A stretch of 64,000 bases of DNA from Massilia agilis (GTDB lineage Bacteria > Pseudomonadota > Gammaproteobacteria > Burkholderiales > Burkholderiaceae_D): NCBI RefSeq assembly GCF_024756255.1, contig NZ_JANUHB010000002.1, positions 868,001 to 932,000 of the forward strand, given 5' to 3'. Positions 18,506 through 27,325 of this stretch are shown piece after piece. A model generated the notes under the pieces. That model searched no databases and was not told the DNA's origin. It was given only the letters and a program-made list of their open reading frames with translations. Every line of letters begins with the position of its first letter. The first letter of the stretch is position 1. The translations under genes and the position numbers were made by a program.

Positions 18506-19173
18506 ACGGCACCGCCTACCCCGAACACGGCTGCTGGAACCGCGTGGGCGTCGCGGGCGACCGCAGCTGCGCCGAACTGGCGCGCCACGCCCACTGCCGC
18601 AACTGCCCGGCGTATGCCGAGGCGGCCCAGCGCACCATGCAGCGGCCGGTGGAACCGAGCTACCGCGCGTTCTGGGCCGAACAGCTGCGCCAGCCACCGG
18701 CCCAGGCGCAAACCGGCGACGCCAGCGCGATCGTGCTGCGCATCGGCCACGAGTGGCTGGCCCTGCCTTCGGCCATGGTGCTGTCGGTGGCGCCGCTCGC
18801 GCCCGCCCACCGGATCCCGCACCGCAGCGCCGCCGGGCTGCTGGGCGTGACCAATGTCGGCGGACGCCTGCTGCCGGCGCTCTCGCTTGCCCCCCTGCTG
18901 GGCATCGACGGCGCCGCCGCCCCGGAAATTTGCGGCCGCCACGTGTTCGCGCGCCTGCTCATCGTCGACGCGAACGGCCAGGCTTGCGCCGTGCCGGTGG
19001 ATGAACTGCATGGCATGGTGCGTTACGCCCGCGCGCAACTGGCCGCGCCGGCGGCCACGGTCGAGCGCCCGAGGCCCGCGCACCTGGACGGGGTGCTGGC
19101 GTACGACGGCTTGCAGGTGGGCGTACTCAATGGCGAGCAGGTCGCCGCACGCTTGTGGGAGCTGCTGAAATGA
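18502..19173 (+). CDS. wspD: WspD, CheW-like protein with N-terminal Cys cluster
   Basis: A 223-residue protein with two parts. Residues about 1-50 carry GCWNRVGVAGDRSC and HCRNCPAYAEAA, four cysteines in the pattern C-x11-C-x8-C-x2-C found in WspD proteins. Residues about 70-220 form a CheW domain (IVLRIGHEWLALPSAMVLSV, LGVTNVGGRLLPALSL). It is the second receptor-kinase coupler. The Cys cluster may bind a metal or be redox-active; that is inference. Confidence 0.9.
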   Translation: MNGTAYPEHGCWNRVGVAGDRSCAELARHAHCRNCPAYAEAAQRTMQRPVEPSYRAFWAEQLRQPPAQAQTGDASAIVLRIGHEWLALPSAMVLSVAPLAPAHRIPHRSAAGLLGVTNVGGRLLPALSLAPLLGIDGAAAPEICGRHVFARLLIVDANGQACAVPVDELHGMVRYARAQLAAPAATVERPRPAHLDGVLAYDGLQVGVLNGEQVAARLWELLK

Positions 19174-21350
19174 GCCCGGACCAGGACCTGAGCGCCTTTT
19201 CGCTGTTCGACCTGTTCCGGATGGAGGCCGAGGCCCAGGCCCGCGCGCTCACCGACGGCCTGCTCGCGCTCGAACGCGGCGCGGGTCCCGGCGCGCTCGA
19301 ACCGCTGATGCGCGCGGCCCATTCGATCAAGGGCGCCGCCGCAATCGTCGGGCTCGATCCGGCGGTGCAACTGGCGCATGCGATGGAAGACGCGCTGCTC
19401 GCGTTGAGCCACCAGCAAGCCGTGCCGTCCGGCCGCATCGACGCGCTGCTGGCCGGCGTGGACCTGCTGCTTGGCCTGGCCAAGGTGGACGAAGCGCAGG
19501 CGCAGGACTGGCTGGCCGCCAACGAGGCCGCGATCGAGCACGCCATCGGCGCGATCGCGCGCGGCGAGGCACCCGGTGCCACGCCGGTTCCAGGCACGGC
19601 GCCTGCCGCCCCCCTGCCCCCGGTGCCGCCGGCGCCCGCCGACACGGCCGACGAGCTGCTGGCCCTGGCCAGCCAAAGCCGCCTGCAGGCGCGCCAGCTG
19701 CAGCCCTGGATCGATTCGCTGCATCGCTACAAGCGCAGCCAGGCCGGCATGCTGGCCCTGATCGAACAGCTGCACGAAGCGGCCGCCGCCCACGGCGACC
19801 CGCGGCTGCTCGCGCTGTCCTCGGCCGCGCTGAGCCAGGCGCAGCCGCTCAAGGGCGTCCTGCTGCGCCACATCGCCGAGGCCGAGCAGTACGAGCGCAA
19901 CGCCAGCACCGTCTCCACCCGCCTGGTGGACGAGGTGCTGGCCCTGCGCATGTGCCACTTCGGCGACGGCACCCGCGCGTTTGCGCGGCTGGTGCGCGAC
20001 CTTGCGCGCAGCCTTGGCAAACAGGCGCGGCTCGAGATCACCGGCGACACCACGCTGGTCGACCGCACCGTCCTGCCGCGCATCGAGAATGCGCTCAACC
20101 AGGTGCTGCGCAACGCCCTCGACCACGGGCTGGAAATGCCCGACGAGCGCGTGGCGGCCGGCAAGCCGGCCGAAGGCGTGATCCGCATCGACGCGCGCCA
20201 TCGCGGCGGCATGCTCGTGATCTCGATTGCGGACGACGGCCGCGGGGTGGACTCGGAACGCATCCGCGCCGCCGCCGTGCGCCACCGGCGCGCCACGCCC
20301 GCCATCGCCGCCGCGCTGTCGGATGCCGAGCTGATGGAGTTCCTGTTCCTGCCCGGCTTCAGCCTGAAGGAAAGCGCGAACGAACTGTCCGGCCGCGGCG
20401 TGGGCCTGGACGTGGTGCACGAGCTGGCGGTCGCGCTCAACGGGTCGCTGCGCGCGCAGTCGCAGCCGGGCCAGGGCTTCGGCCTCGTGCTCACACTGCC
20501 GCTCACGCAGTCGATCGTGCGCGCGCTCATCGTCGAGGTGCAGGGCGAGCCCTACGCGCTGCCGATCGCGCGCGTCGAACGCGTGCTCAAGCTGCCGCAG
20601 GCGGCGCTGTCCACGCTCGGCGGCAACCAGTTCTTCGAACTCGATGGCCAGCACGTGGGCGTGGTGGCGGCAGCCCAGGTGCTGGCGCTCGGCGCGCCCG
20701 AGCCGGCGGACGAGCTTGCGCTGGTGGTCATCGGCAGCGGCCGCGAACGCCATGCGCTGGCGGTGGACGCGATCCTGGGCGAGCAGAGCCTCACCGCCCA
20801 GCCGCTCGAACCGGTCTTCGGCACCCTGCGCGACATCGCCGCCGGCGCGCTGCTCGACGACGGCGCCCCGGTGCTGATCCTCGACCTGCCCTCGCTGCTG
20901 GTCTCGATCGGCAAGCTGCTGTCCGAAGGCGCGCTGCAGCGCGTGGACCAGCCGCGCGGGAACAAGGCCGGGGTGCGGCGCATCCTGGTGGTGGACGATT
21001 CGCTCACCGTGCGCGAAATGGAGCGCAAGCTGCTGGCCGCGCGCGGCTACCACGTGGACGTCGCGCTGGACGGCATGGACGGCTGGAACATGCTGCGCAG
21101 CGCCGACTACGACCTGCTGGTGAGCGACATCGACATGCCGCGCATGGACGGCATCGAGCTGGTCACGCTGGTGCGCGCCGACCCGCGCCTGCAGCGCATG
21201 CCGGTGATGATCGTCTCGTACAAGGACCGTCCCGAGGACCGCGCGCGCGGCCTGCAGGCCGGGGCCGACTACTACCTGGCCAAGGGCAGCTTCCACGACA
21301 GCGCCCTGCTCGACGCCGTGTCCGACCTGATCGGCCCGCCCTGGCGATGA
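19170..21350 (+). CDS. wspE: WspE, hybrid CheA histidine kinase with receiver domain
   Basis: A 726-residue cytoplasmic hybrid kinase. An N-terminal Hpt domain has the phospho-His in RAAHSIKGAA (about His51). A dimerisation/HATPase core follows (NQVLRNALDHGLEMPDER as N-box, ADDGRGVD as G1, GRGVGLDVV as G2), then a CheW-like domain (about 450-580) and a C-terminal receiver with LVVDDSLTVREM and acceptor Asp near 652. It would phosphorylate WspR (output) and WspF (adaptation). I start at ATG 19170, overlapping the wspD stop; an upstream TTG reading is inferior. Confidence 0.93.
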   Translation: MSPDQDLSAFSLFDLFRMEAEAQARALTDGLLALERGAGPGALEPLMRAAHSIKGAAAIVGLDPAVQLAHAMEDALLALSHQQAVPSGRIDALLAGVDLLLGLAKVDEAQAQDWLAANEAAIEHAIGAIARGEAPGATPVPGTAPAAPLPPVPPAPADTADELLALASQSRLQARQLQPWIDSLHRYKRSQAGMLALIEQLHEAAAAHGDPRLLALSSAALSQAQPLKGVLLRHIAEAEQYERNASTVSTRLVDEVLALRMCHFGDGTRAFARLVRDLARSLGKQARLEITGDTTLVDRTVLPRIENALNQVLRNALDHGLEMPDERVAAGKPAEGVIRIDARHRGGMLVISIADDGRGVDSERIRAAAVRHRRATPAIAAALSDAELMEFLFLPGFSLKESANELSGRGVGLDVVHELAVALNGSLRAQSQPGQGFGLVLTLPLTQSIVRALIVEVQGEPYALPIARVERVLKLPQAALSTLGGNQFFELDGQHVGVVAAAQVLALGAPEPADELALVVIGSGRERHALAVDAILGEQSLTAQPLEPVFGTLRDIAAGALLDDGAPVLILDLPSLLVSIGKLLSEGALQRVDQPRGNKAGVRRILVVDDSLTVREMERKLLAARGYHVDVALDGMDGWNMLRSADYDLLVSDIDMPRMDGIELVTLVRADPRLQRMPVMIVSYKDRPEDRARGLQAGADYYLAKGSFHDSALLDAVSDLIGPPWR

Positions 21351-22342
21351 GGATCGCCATCGCCAACGATTCGCGCGCCTCGGCCGAGGCGCTGCGCCGG
21401 GTGATCGCCACCGGAACCGGCCACGAGGTGGCGTGGATCGCGCGCGACGGCAACGAGGCGCTGCGCCTGTGCCTCGAGGACCGGCCCGACCTGCTGCTGA
21501 TGGACCTGTTCATGCCGGGCCTGGACGGCATCGAGGCGACGCGCGAAATCATGCGCCGCGCCCCGTGCGCCATCCTGGTCGTGACCGCCGACCCCAAGGA
21601 CCACGTGGGCCAGGTGTTCCGCGCGCTCGGTGCCGGTGCGCTCGACGTGACCGCCACGCCAGTGCTGCTGGGACGCGCAAGCGGCGCCGAGCTGCTCGAC
21701 AAGATCCGCACCATCGGCAAGCTGGCGGGCAAGCCCGCGCGCCAGGCGCTGCTGCCGGAAACCGCCAACGGCGTGCGCCGGCTGGTGGCGATCGGCGCCT
21801 CCACCGGCGGCCCGCTGGCGATCAGCACCCTGCTCGGCCAATGGCAGGCGCCGGCGGACGTGGCAGTGGTCGTGGTGCAGCACATCGACGCCGCGTTCGC
21901 CGGCCAGTTCGTCCATTGGCTCGGCAAGCAGGTGGCGATGAAGGTGCGCGCCGCCGAGGAAGGCGACCTGCTGGCCGGCGGCCAGGTGCTGGTCGCGCGC
22001 ACCAACGACCACCTGCTGCTGTCGCCCGACCTGCGCCTGCGCTACCACGCCGAACCGCGCGACCTGGTGTACCGGCCGTCGGTGGACGTGTTCTTCGACT
22101 CCGTGGCCCAGCACTGGCCGCACGAGGCGATGGCCTTTCTCCTGACCGGCATCGGCCGCGACGGCGCCGCCGGCCTGCTCGCGCTGCGCCGCGCCGGCAA
22201 GCAGACCATCGCGCAGGACCAGGCCTCGAGCGCGGTGTACGGCATGCCGCGCGCCGCCGCGGAACTGGGCGCGGCGGCCCAGATCCTGCCGCTCGGGCAC
22301 ATGAACAGCCTGTTGCAGGCTACAATGCCCGGCCCAGCCTGA
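21347..22342 (+). CDS. wspF: WspF, CheB-type methylesterase
   Basis: A 331-residue response-regulator esterase. The receiver (about 1-120) has acceptor Asp53 in [13 protein letters not shown]. The esterase domain (about 145-325) shows the triad: Ser in GASTGGP (about 152), His in QHIDAAF (about 179) and Asp in GIGRDGA (about 272). It demethylates WspA and damps the pathway; loss of WspF in other species gives high c-di-GMP wrinkly colonies. ATG 21347 overlaps the wspE stop by 4 nt. No damage is seen, so the brake appears intact here. Confidence 0.94.
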   Translation: MRIAIANDSRASAEALRRVIATGTGHEVAWIARDGNEALRLCLEDRPDLLLMDLFMPGLDGIEATREIMRRAPCAILVVTADPKDHVGQVFRALGAGALDVTATPVLLGRASGAELLDKIRTIGKLAGKPARQALLPETANGVRRLVAIGASTGGPLAISTLLGQWQAPADVAVVVVQHIDAAFAGQFVHWLGKQVAMKVRAAEEGDLLAGGQVLVARTNDHLLLSPDLRLRYHAEPRDLVYRPSVDVFFDSVAQHWPHEAMAFLLTGIGRDGAAGLLALRRAGKQTIAQDQASSAVYGMPRAAAELGAAAQILPLGHMNSLLQATMPGPA

Positions 22343-22346
22343 AACG

Positions 22347-23372
22347 ATGCGCACCCGCGATACCGTAATGACCGACGCCACCCCACCCCAACCGAACGAG
22401 CAAGCCGCCAAGGTGCGGGTGCTGCTGGTCGACGACCAGCTCATCATCGTCGAGGCGCTGCGCCGCATGCTCGCCGGCCAGCCCGACATCGAGTTCCACT
22501 ACGTAACCGACGGCGCCAGGGCGCTCGCCACCGCGCGCGAGGTGGCGCCCACCGTGATCCTGCAGGACCTGGTGGTGCCCGGCACCGACGGCTTCGACGT
22601 GATCCGTGCCTACCGCGAGGACCCTGCGCTGCGCCATGTCCCGGTGATCGTGCTGTCCGCGCGCGAGGACGCCAAGCTCAAGGCCCACGGGTTCGCGGTC
22701 GGCGCCAACGACTACCTGGTCAAGCTGCCCGACCGGATCGAGCTGCTGGCGCGCCTGCGCTACCACTCGGCCGGCTACGTCAGCCGCCTGGAGCGCAACG
22801 ACGCCTTCCGCCGCCTGGCCGAAAGCCAGGCCGAACTGGAACGCGCCAACGCGGCACTGCGCAAGCTGGCCGCGCTGGACGGCTTGACCGGCATCGCCAA
22901 CCGCCGCCGCTTCGACGAGACCATCGCGGCCGAGTGGCAGCGCGCGATGCGCAGCAAGATGCCGCTGTCGCTGCTGCTGTGCGACATCGACAACTTCAAG
23001 CTGTACAACGACGCGCTGGGCCACCCGGCGGGCGACCTGTGCCTGCAACAGACGGCGGGCGCGCTGGTGGGCTGCCTGAAGCGCCCGGCCGACCTGGCTG
23101 CCCGTTACGGCGGCGAAGAATTCGCCGTGCTGCTGCCGGACACGAACATCGACGGCGCCGCCCGCCTTGCCGAGAGCTGCCGCGCGCGCATCGAGCGGCT
23201 CGGGCTCGACCATCCCGGTGCAGAGTGCGGCATGGTCACGCTGTCGATCGGCGTGGCCAGCGTGGTGCCCGCCAGCGACAGCACTCCCGCCGAGCTGCTC
23301 GCCATCGCCGACAAGGCGCTGTATGCGGCCAAGGCGCGTGGCCGCAACCGCGTGATCGCCGCCGCCCACTGA
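22347..23372 (+). CDS. wspR: WspR, response-regulator diguanylate cyclase
   Basis: A 341-residue protein: receiver (about 25-145, acceptor Asp74 in [11 protein letters not shown]), coiled-coil linker ([19 protein letters not shown]) and GGDEF domain with active site GGEEF (about 254-258). An RPAD motif five residues before GGEEF fits a product-inhibition I-site. It would make c-di-GMP from two GTP when phosphorylated by WspE. ATG 22368 (MTDATPPQ) is an alternative start; no strong Shine-Dalgarno decides between them. It ends the wsp operon. Confidence 0.94.
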   Translation: MRTRDTVMTDATPPQPNEQAAKVRVLLVDDQLIIVEALRRMLAGQPDIEFHYVTDGARALATAREVAPTVILQDLVVPGTDGFDVIRAYREDPALRHVPVIVLSAREDAKLKAHGFAVGANDYLVKLPDRIELLARLRYHSAGYVSRLERNDAFRRLAESQAELERANAALRKLAALDGLTGIANRRRFDETIAAEWQRAMRSKMPLSLLLCDIDNFKLYNDALGHPAGDLCLQQTAGALVGCLKRPADLAARYGGEEFAVLLPDTNIDGAARLAESCRARIERLGLDHPGAECGMVTLSIGVASVVPASDSTPAELLAIADKALYAAKARGRNRVIAAAH

Positions 23373-23412
23373 CGGCGCCGGCCAGAACAACAACGACAAC
23401 GGGAGACACCCC

Positions 23413-24675
23413 ATGCACAAACCATCCATGTTCGCTGCCTGCTGCGCGTTGGGCGCATCGCTGGCCCTCGCCATCCCGTCCGCGCAGGCCCAGGCCGCCG
23501 ACCCGGTCCACGTCCTCGTCAGCCAGCTCGACCTGGAAAAGTACAAGGCCACGATCAAGGGGCTGACCCAATTCGGCGACCGCCGCCAGGGTACGCAGCG
23601 CAACCGCGATGCGCTCGACTGGATCGAGGCGCAGCTCAAGTCCTACGGCTGCACCAACATCGAACGGCTGGCCTACGACTTCACGCAGCCGGCGCCACGC
23701 CCGGCCAACGCCGCGCCGCGTCCGCAGCCCGAGGGTGGCCGCGGCGGCCCGGCCGGCCAGGGCGGCAGCACGCTGTTCGGCAACCGCGCGCCGACAGGCG
23801 TCAACAATGATCCGATGCTGCAGCCGGACGAACGCATCCGCGCGCTCGACGCCGAGCCCGCGCCGGCCGGCACCTCGAAGCGCCACGACATCTACTGCAC
23901 GAAGGTCGGCAAGACGCACCCGGAAGAGATGTACATCGTCAGCGCGCACATGGACGGCATGGGCTTTGGCGAGGCCGCCAACGACGACGGCTCGGGCACC
24001 GCGCTGGTGATGGAACTGGCGCGCATCTTCAGCGCGCCCGGCGTGGAGACCGAGCGCTCGATCCGCTTCGCGCTGTGGAACAACGAAGAGACGGGCCTGA
24101 ACGGTTCGCGCGCCTACGTGGAGCAGCGCCGCGACTTGCAGGGCATCGAGTCGCCCAAGGGTTCGGGCAAGTATCCGGAGCCCAAATGGCTGGGCCTGAT
24201 CCAGCACGACATGATGTTGTGGGACCACGGCATGCCGGTGCCCAAGCGCGACGCGCAAGGCCGCCCGGTGCTCGACGCGAAGGGCCAGCCGGTGTTCGAG
24301 TCGCCGAAAGAGCAGCGGCTGGAGGCGGACGTGAACATCGAGTTCCAGTCCAACTCGAAGCTGGCCGATGGGTCGGCAAAGCTGGCGTGGTTCTTCCATG
24401 CCGCCAACGGCAAGTACGCGACCAATTACCCGGCCGTGGTGGGCCCGCACATGACCAACACCGACTCCACCCCGTTCATGGACCTGGTGCCGTCGATTTC
24501 GCTGCGCGAGAACGAGCGCGGCATGCACATCGGCGCCGGCTGGGACCCGAACTGGCACCAGCCGAGCGACGTGTTCACCACTTATTCGGACAAGGACTTT
24601 CTGCTCGGCCTGAACGCGGCGCAGACGACGTTGGCGGCCGTGGCGCAGCTGGCCGGGGCCAAGGTCAGCAAATAA
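23413..24675 (+). CDS. M28-family zinc metallopeptidase, exported
   Basis: A 420-residue aminopeptidase-like enzyme with a Sec signal (cleavage near SAQAQA). Metal ligands in M28 order: His and Asp in SAHMDG with a later NDDGSG, the Glu pair in NNEETG, Asp in NTDSTPF and His in WHQPSD. An unusual Pro/Gly-rich insertion (about 93-140, including GGRGGPAGQGG) separates the N-terminal part from the catalytic core; a second hydrophilic insertion (about 230-300) follows NNEE. It would trim peptides in the periplasm or outside the cell. GGGAGA lies 8-13 nt upstream of the ATG. Confidence 0.9.
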   Translation: MHKPSMFAACCALGASLALAIPSAQAQAADPVHVLVSQLDLEKYKATIKGLTQFGDRRQGTQRNRDALDWIEAQLKSYGCTNIERLAYDFTQPAPRPANAAPRPQPEGGRGGPAGQGGSTLFGNRAPTGVNNDPMLQPDERIRALDAEPAPAGTSKRHDIYCTKVGKTHPEEMYIVSAHMDGMGFGEAANDDGSGTALVMELARIFSAPGVETERSIRFALWNNEETGLNGSRAYVEQRRDLQGIESPKGSGKYPEPKWLGLIQHDMMLWDHGMPVPKRDAQGRPVLDAKGQPVFESPKEQRLEADVNIEFQSNSKLADGSAKLAWFFHAANGKYATNYPAVVGPHMTNTDSTPFMDLVPSISLRENERGMHIGAGWDPNWHQPSDVFTTYSDKDFLLGLNAAQTTLAAVAQLAGAKVSK

Positions 24676-24692
24676 GCCAACTACCCGAGCTA

Positions 24693-24772
24693 CGTCGTTC
24701 CCGCGCAGGCGGGAACCCATGCTGAGCGCGCATGCAGGAGGTCTATGGGTCCCCGCCTGCGCGGGGACGACG
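24693..24772. repeat. REP-like inverted repeat between convergent genes
   Basis: Two 28-nt arms (24693-24720 and 24745-24772) are reverse complements at 26 of 28 positions. Each arm is itself a small hairpin (CCCGCGCAGGCGGG type), with 24 nt between them. This is a doublet of REP-type palindromes common in beta-proteobacterial intergenic DNA. It lies between the stops of the M28 peptidase and the minus-strand SDR gene and could act as a bidirectional transcription block. Confidence 0.8.
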
Positions 24773-24787
24773 GGTTATGCTGGCGAA

Positions 24788-25513
24788 TCAGAGATTGCGC
24801 AGGTCGGCCACCGGCTTGCTGCCAAAGCCAGCCGAGAGCAGGTAATCGACGACGCCGCGCGCGCAATCCTCCGGCGGCGTGAGCTGTCCCGCCGCCTTCA
24901 GCTGCACGAACCGCTCGCGCATCGGGAAGTTCGCTTCCGGCGTGGCGCGGATCTCGGCCTGCATGCCGGTATCGATCACACCCGGCGCCAGGCTGCACAT
25001 GCGCACGCTGCTGTCGCCATCGAGCGCGGTGGCTTGCGCATGCATGTCCAATGCGGCCTTGGTGGCGCAGTAGACGCTCCAGCCGGGATAGGCGTTGCGC
25101 CCCGCCCCGCTCGAGATGTGCACGATCCGCTTCTCGACACCTGCGGCGGCGCGCACCACGGCAGATGCCAGCGCCATTGGCGCGGCCACGTTCAGCGACA
25201 CCGCGCGCATCACCGCCTGCGGGTCCTGCTCGCGCAGCGCCCCGACGGGGCTGACCACGCCGGCGTTGTTGACCAGGAGTGCGGTGCCGCAGCCCTGCAG
25301 GTAGGCCTGCAGCGCATTGGACGACAGCCACGCGCCCAGCGCGTCGGCGTCGGCCAGGTCGAACACCATTTGCTCCAGCAGGGCGGGAAAATCGGCAGCC
25401 AGTGCGTCCGAGCGCCCGCGCGCGATCCCGAGCACGGGCACGCCGCGCCCCAGCAGCTCGCGCGCGATCGCCGCGCCCAGTCCCTTGGTGTGTCCGGTGA
25501 CAATCGCTTTCAC
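24788..25513 (-). CDS. SDR-family oxidoreductase
   Basis: A 241-residue short-chain dehydrogenase: cofactor loop TGHTKGLGAAIA (about 6-17), NNAGVVSP (about 83-90), catalytic Ser in HISSGAG and Tyr-x3-Lys in YCATK. It is shorter than average, and the substrate cannot be read from the sequence. It lies 13 nt downstream of murB on the same strand, so it is probably cotranscribed with it. This differs from the SDR in the uronate locus. Confidence 0.85.
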   Translation of the reverse strand: MKAIVTGHTKGLGAAIARELLGRGVPVLGIARGRSDALAADFPALLEQMVFDLADADALGAWLSSNALQAYLQGCGTALLVNNAGVVSPVGALREQDPQAVMRAVSLNVAAPMALASAVVRAAAGVEKRIVHISSGAGRNAYPGWSVYCATKAALDMHAQATALDGDSSVRMCSLAPGVIDTGMQAEIRATPEANFPMRERFVQLKAAGQLTPPEDCARGVVDYLLSAGFGSKPVADLRNL

Positions 25514-25526
25514 GTCTTATCCTCCC

Positions 25527-26546
25527 CTAGACGAAGACCGGCTCGGGTTCCAGCTGCACGCCGTAACGCGCCAGCACATCGGCCTGGATCGCGCGCGCCA
25601 ACCGCACCACGTCCTCCCCGCTCGCCCCGCCGTTGTTGACCAGGACCAGCGCCTGCTTCGGATACACGCCGGCCGCACCCATGTTCCTGCCCTTCCACCC
25701 GCACTGGTCGATCAGCCAGCCGGCGGCCAGTTTTTCGCTGCCGTCCGGCTGCCGGTGGTGGACCAGGTTCGGGAACGCCTGTAGCAGATGTTCGCACTGC
25801 GCGCCCGGCACCACCGGGTTCTTGAAGAAGCTGCCGGCATTGCCGATCACGGCCGGGTCGGGCAGCTTGCGGCGGCGGATCGCGATCACCGCGTCGGCCA
25901 CCTGGCGCGCGCTCGGCGCTGCGATGCCGGCCAGCTCGTTGGCCAGCTCGGCATATTTCAGGTTCGGCTGCCATGCCGTGGGCAGCGCAAAGGTGACGTC
26001 CAGCACGATCAGTCCCGCCCCTTCCGCATGCTTGAACACACTGTCGCGGTAGCCGAAACGGCAGTCGGCGGCGCGCAGGGTGCGCGTTTGGCCGCTGGCG
26101 GTGTCGAACACCGTCAGCGCATGGAACAGGTCCTTGATTTCCGCACCATACGCACCAATGTTCTGTATTGGCGCCGCGCCCACCGTGCCCGGGATCAGCG
26201 ACAGGTTCTCGAGCCCGCCCAGGCCCTGCGCCAGCGTCCACTGGACGAAATCATGCCAGTTTTCGCCGGCGGCGGCGCGCACCAGGGTGCAGCCGTTTTC
26301 CTCGCCCACGATCTCGCGGCCGGCCAGCGCCATGTGCAGCACCAAGCCGTCGAAGTCGCGGGTGAACAGCAGGTTGCTGCCGCCGCCGAGCACCAGCCGC
26401 GGCAGCGCGGCCAGACCTGGATCGGCCAGCGCGGCGGCCAGTTGCGGCGCCGCCGTCACGCGCAGGTAACGCCGGGCGCGCGCGGCAATGCCGAAGGTGT
26501 TCAGGGAAGCGAGCGAAAAATCGGAAGCAATGGCAAGGTCTGGCAT
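25527..26546 (-). CDS. murB: UDP-N-acetylenolpyruvoylglucosamine reductase
   Basis: A 339-residue FAD enzyme that reduces UDP-GlcNAc-enolpyruvate to UDP-MurNAc in peptidoglycan synthesis. Motifs: [12 protein letters not shown] near the start, FAD-binding [29 protein letters not shown], catalytic-Ser block [18 protein letters not shown] and [16 protein letters not shown] start at 26546 (MPDLAIAS); the longer reading to 26612 adds 22 residues absent from the family. It diverges from yajQ across a 148-nt gap. The downstream SDR gene shares its strand. Confidence 0.95.
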   Translation of the reverse strand: MPDLAIASDFSLASLNTFGIAARARRYLRVTAAPQLAAALADPGLAALPRLVLGGGSNLLFTRDFDGLVLHMALAGREIVGEENGCTLVRAAAGENWHDFVQWTLAQGLGGLENLSLIPGTVGAAPIQNIGAYGAEIKDLFHALTVFDTASGQTRTLRAADCRFGYRDSVFKHAEGAGLIVLDVTFALPTAWQPNLKYAELANELAGIAAPSARQVADAVIAIRRRKLPDPAVIGNAGSFFKNPVVPGAQCEHLLQAFPNLVHHRQPDGSEKLAAGWLIDQCGWKGRNMGAAGVYPKQALVLVNNGGASGEDVVRLARAIQADVLARYGVQLEPEPVFV

Positions 26547-26694
26547 GGAATTGGGGATGAAGCGGCCGCAAGTGCGTCCGATTATAGTGGCAAAAGCGTG
26601 CCCGTCCGGCAAAAAAGCCGGCCGCGTTCAAGGCCTGGGGCCGGGTTGTCCGTTAGAATATCGCCATTCTTAAATTTGCAAGAGGATTCCCACC

Positions 26695-27180
26695 ATGCCA
26701 TCTTTTGATGTCGTTTGCGAAGCAAACATGGTCGAAGTGAAAAACGCTGTCGAGCAGACCGAAAAGGAAATCATTACCCGCTTCGACCTGAAGGGCACCG
26801 GCGCCAAGATCGAACAGAAGGAACGCGAGCTGACCATCACGGGCGACTCCGAATTCCAGCTCGGCCAGGTCAAGGACATCCTGGTCAACAAAATGACCAA
26901 GCGCAAGGTGGACGTGCGCTTCCTGGACGAAGGCAAGGTCGAAAAGATCGGCGGCGACAAGGTCAAGCAGGTGATCAAGGTGCGCAACGGTATCGAAACC
27001 GAGGACGCCAAGAAGATCACCAAGCTGATCAAGGAAAGCAAGATGAAGGTGCAGGCCAGCATCCAGGGCGAGTCGGTGCGCGTCTCGGGCGCCAAGCGCG
27101 ACGACCTGCAGGCCGCGATCGCCATGCTGCGCAAGGATGTGACGGATTTGCCGCTGGAGTTCAACAACTTCCGCGATTAG
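26695..27180 (+). CDS. yajQ: YajQ-family nucleotide-binding protein
   Basis: A 161-residue protein with the whole family pattern: MPSFDVVCE at the start, [16 protein letters not shown], the [19 protein letters not shown] mid-block and the PLEFNNFRD ending. YajQ proteins bind c-di-GMP in several species and act as effectors with transcription factors, so it may be a reader for the diguanylate cyclases encoded nearby (inference). AAGAGG lies about 10 nt upstream of the ATG. It diverges from murB. Confidence 0.95.
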   Translation: MPSFDVVCEANMVEVKNAVEQTEKEIITRFDLKGTGAKIEQKERELTITGDSEFQLGQVKDILVNKMTKRKVDVRFLDEGKVEKIGGDKVKQVIKVRNGIETEDAKKITKLIKESKMKVQASIQGESVRVSGAKRDDLQAAIAMLRKDVTDLPLEFNNFRD

Positions 27181-27325
27181 CGATTAAAAGAACGGTCGTT
27201 CGCTCAAAACCCTGTCGTTAAAGGGTCACGGCCGCGTTTTGCCCTCTTGCGTTGGGGTAGAATGATGGCCGCGTAAATTTCACCGGCGGTACCTCAGCAG
27301 GACCAAGGGGCAGTTAAGGATAGCA

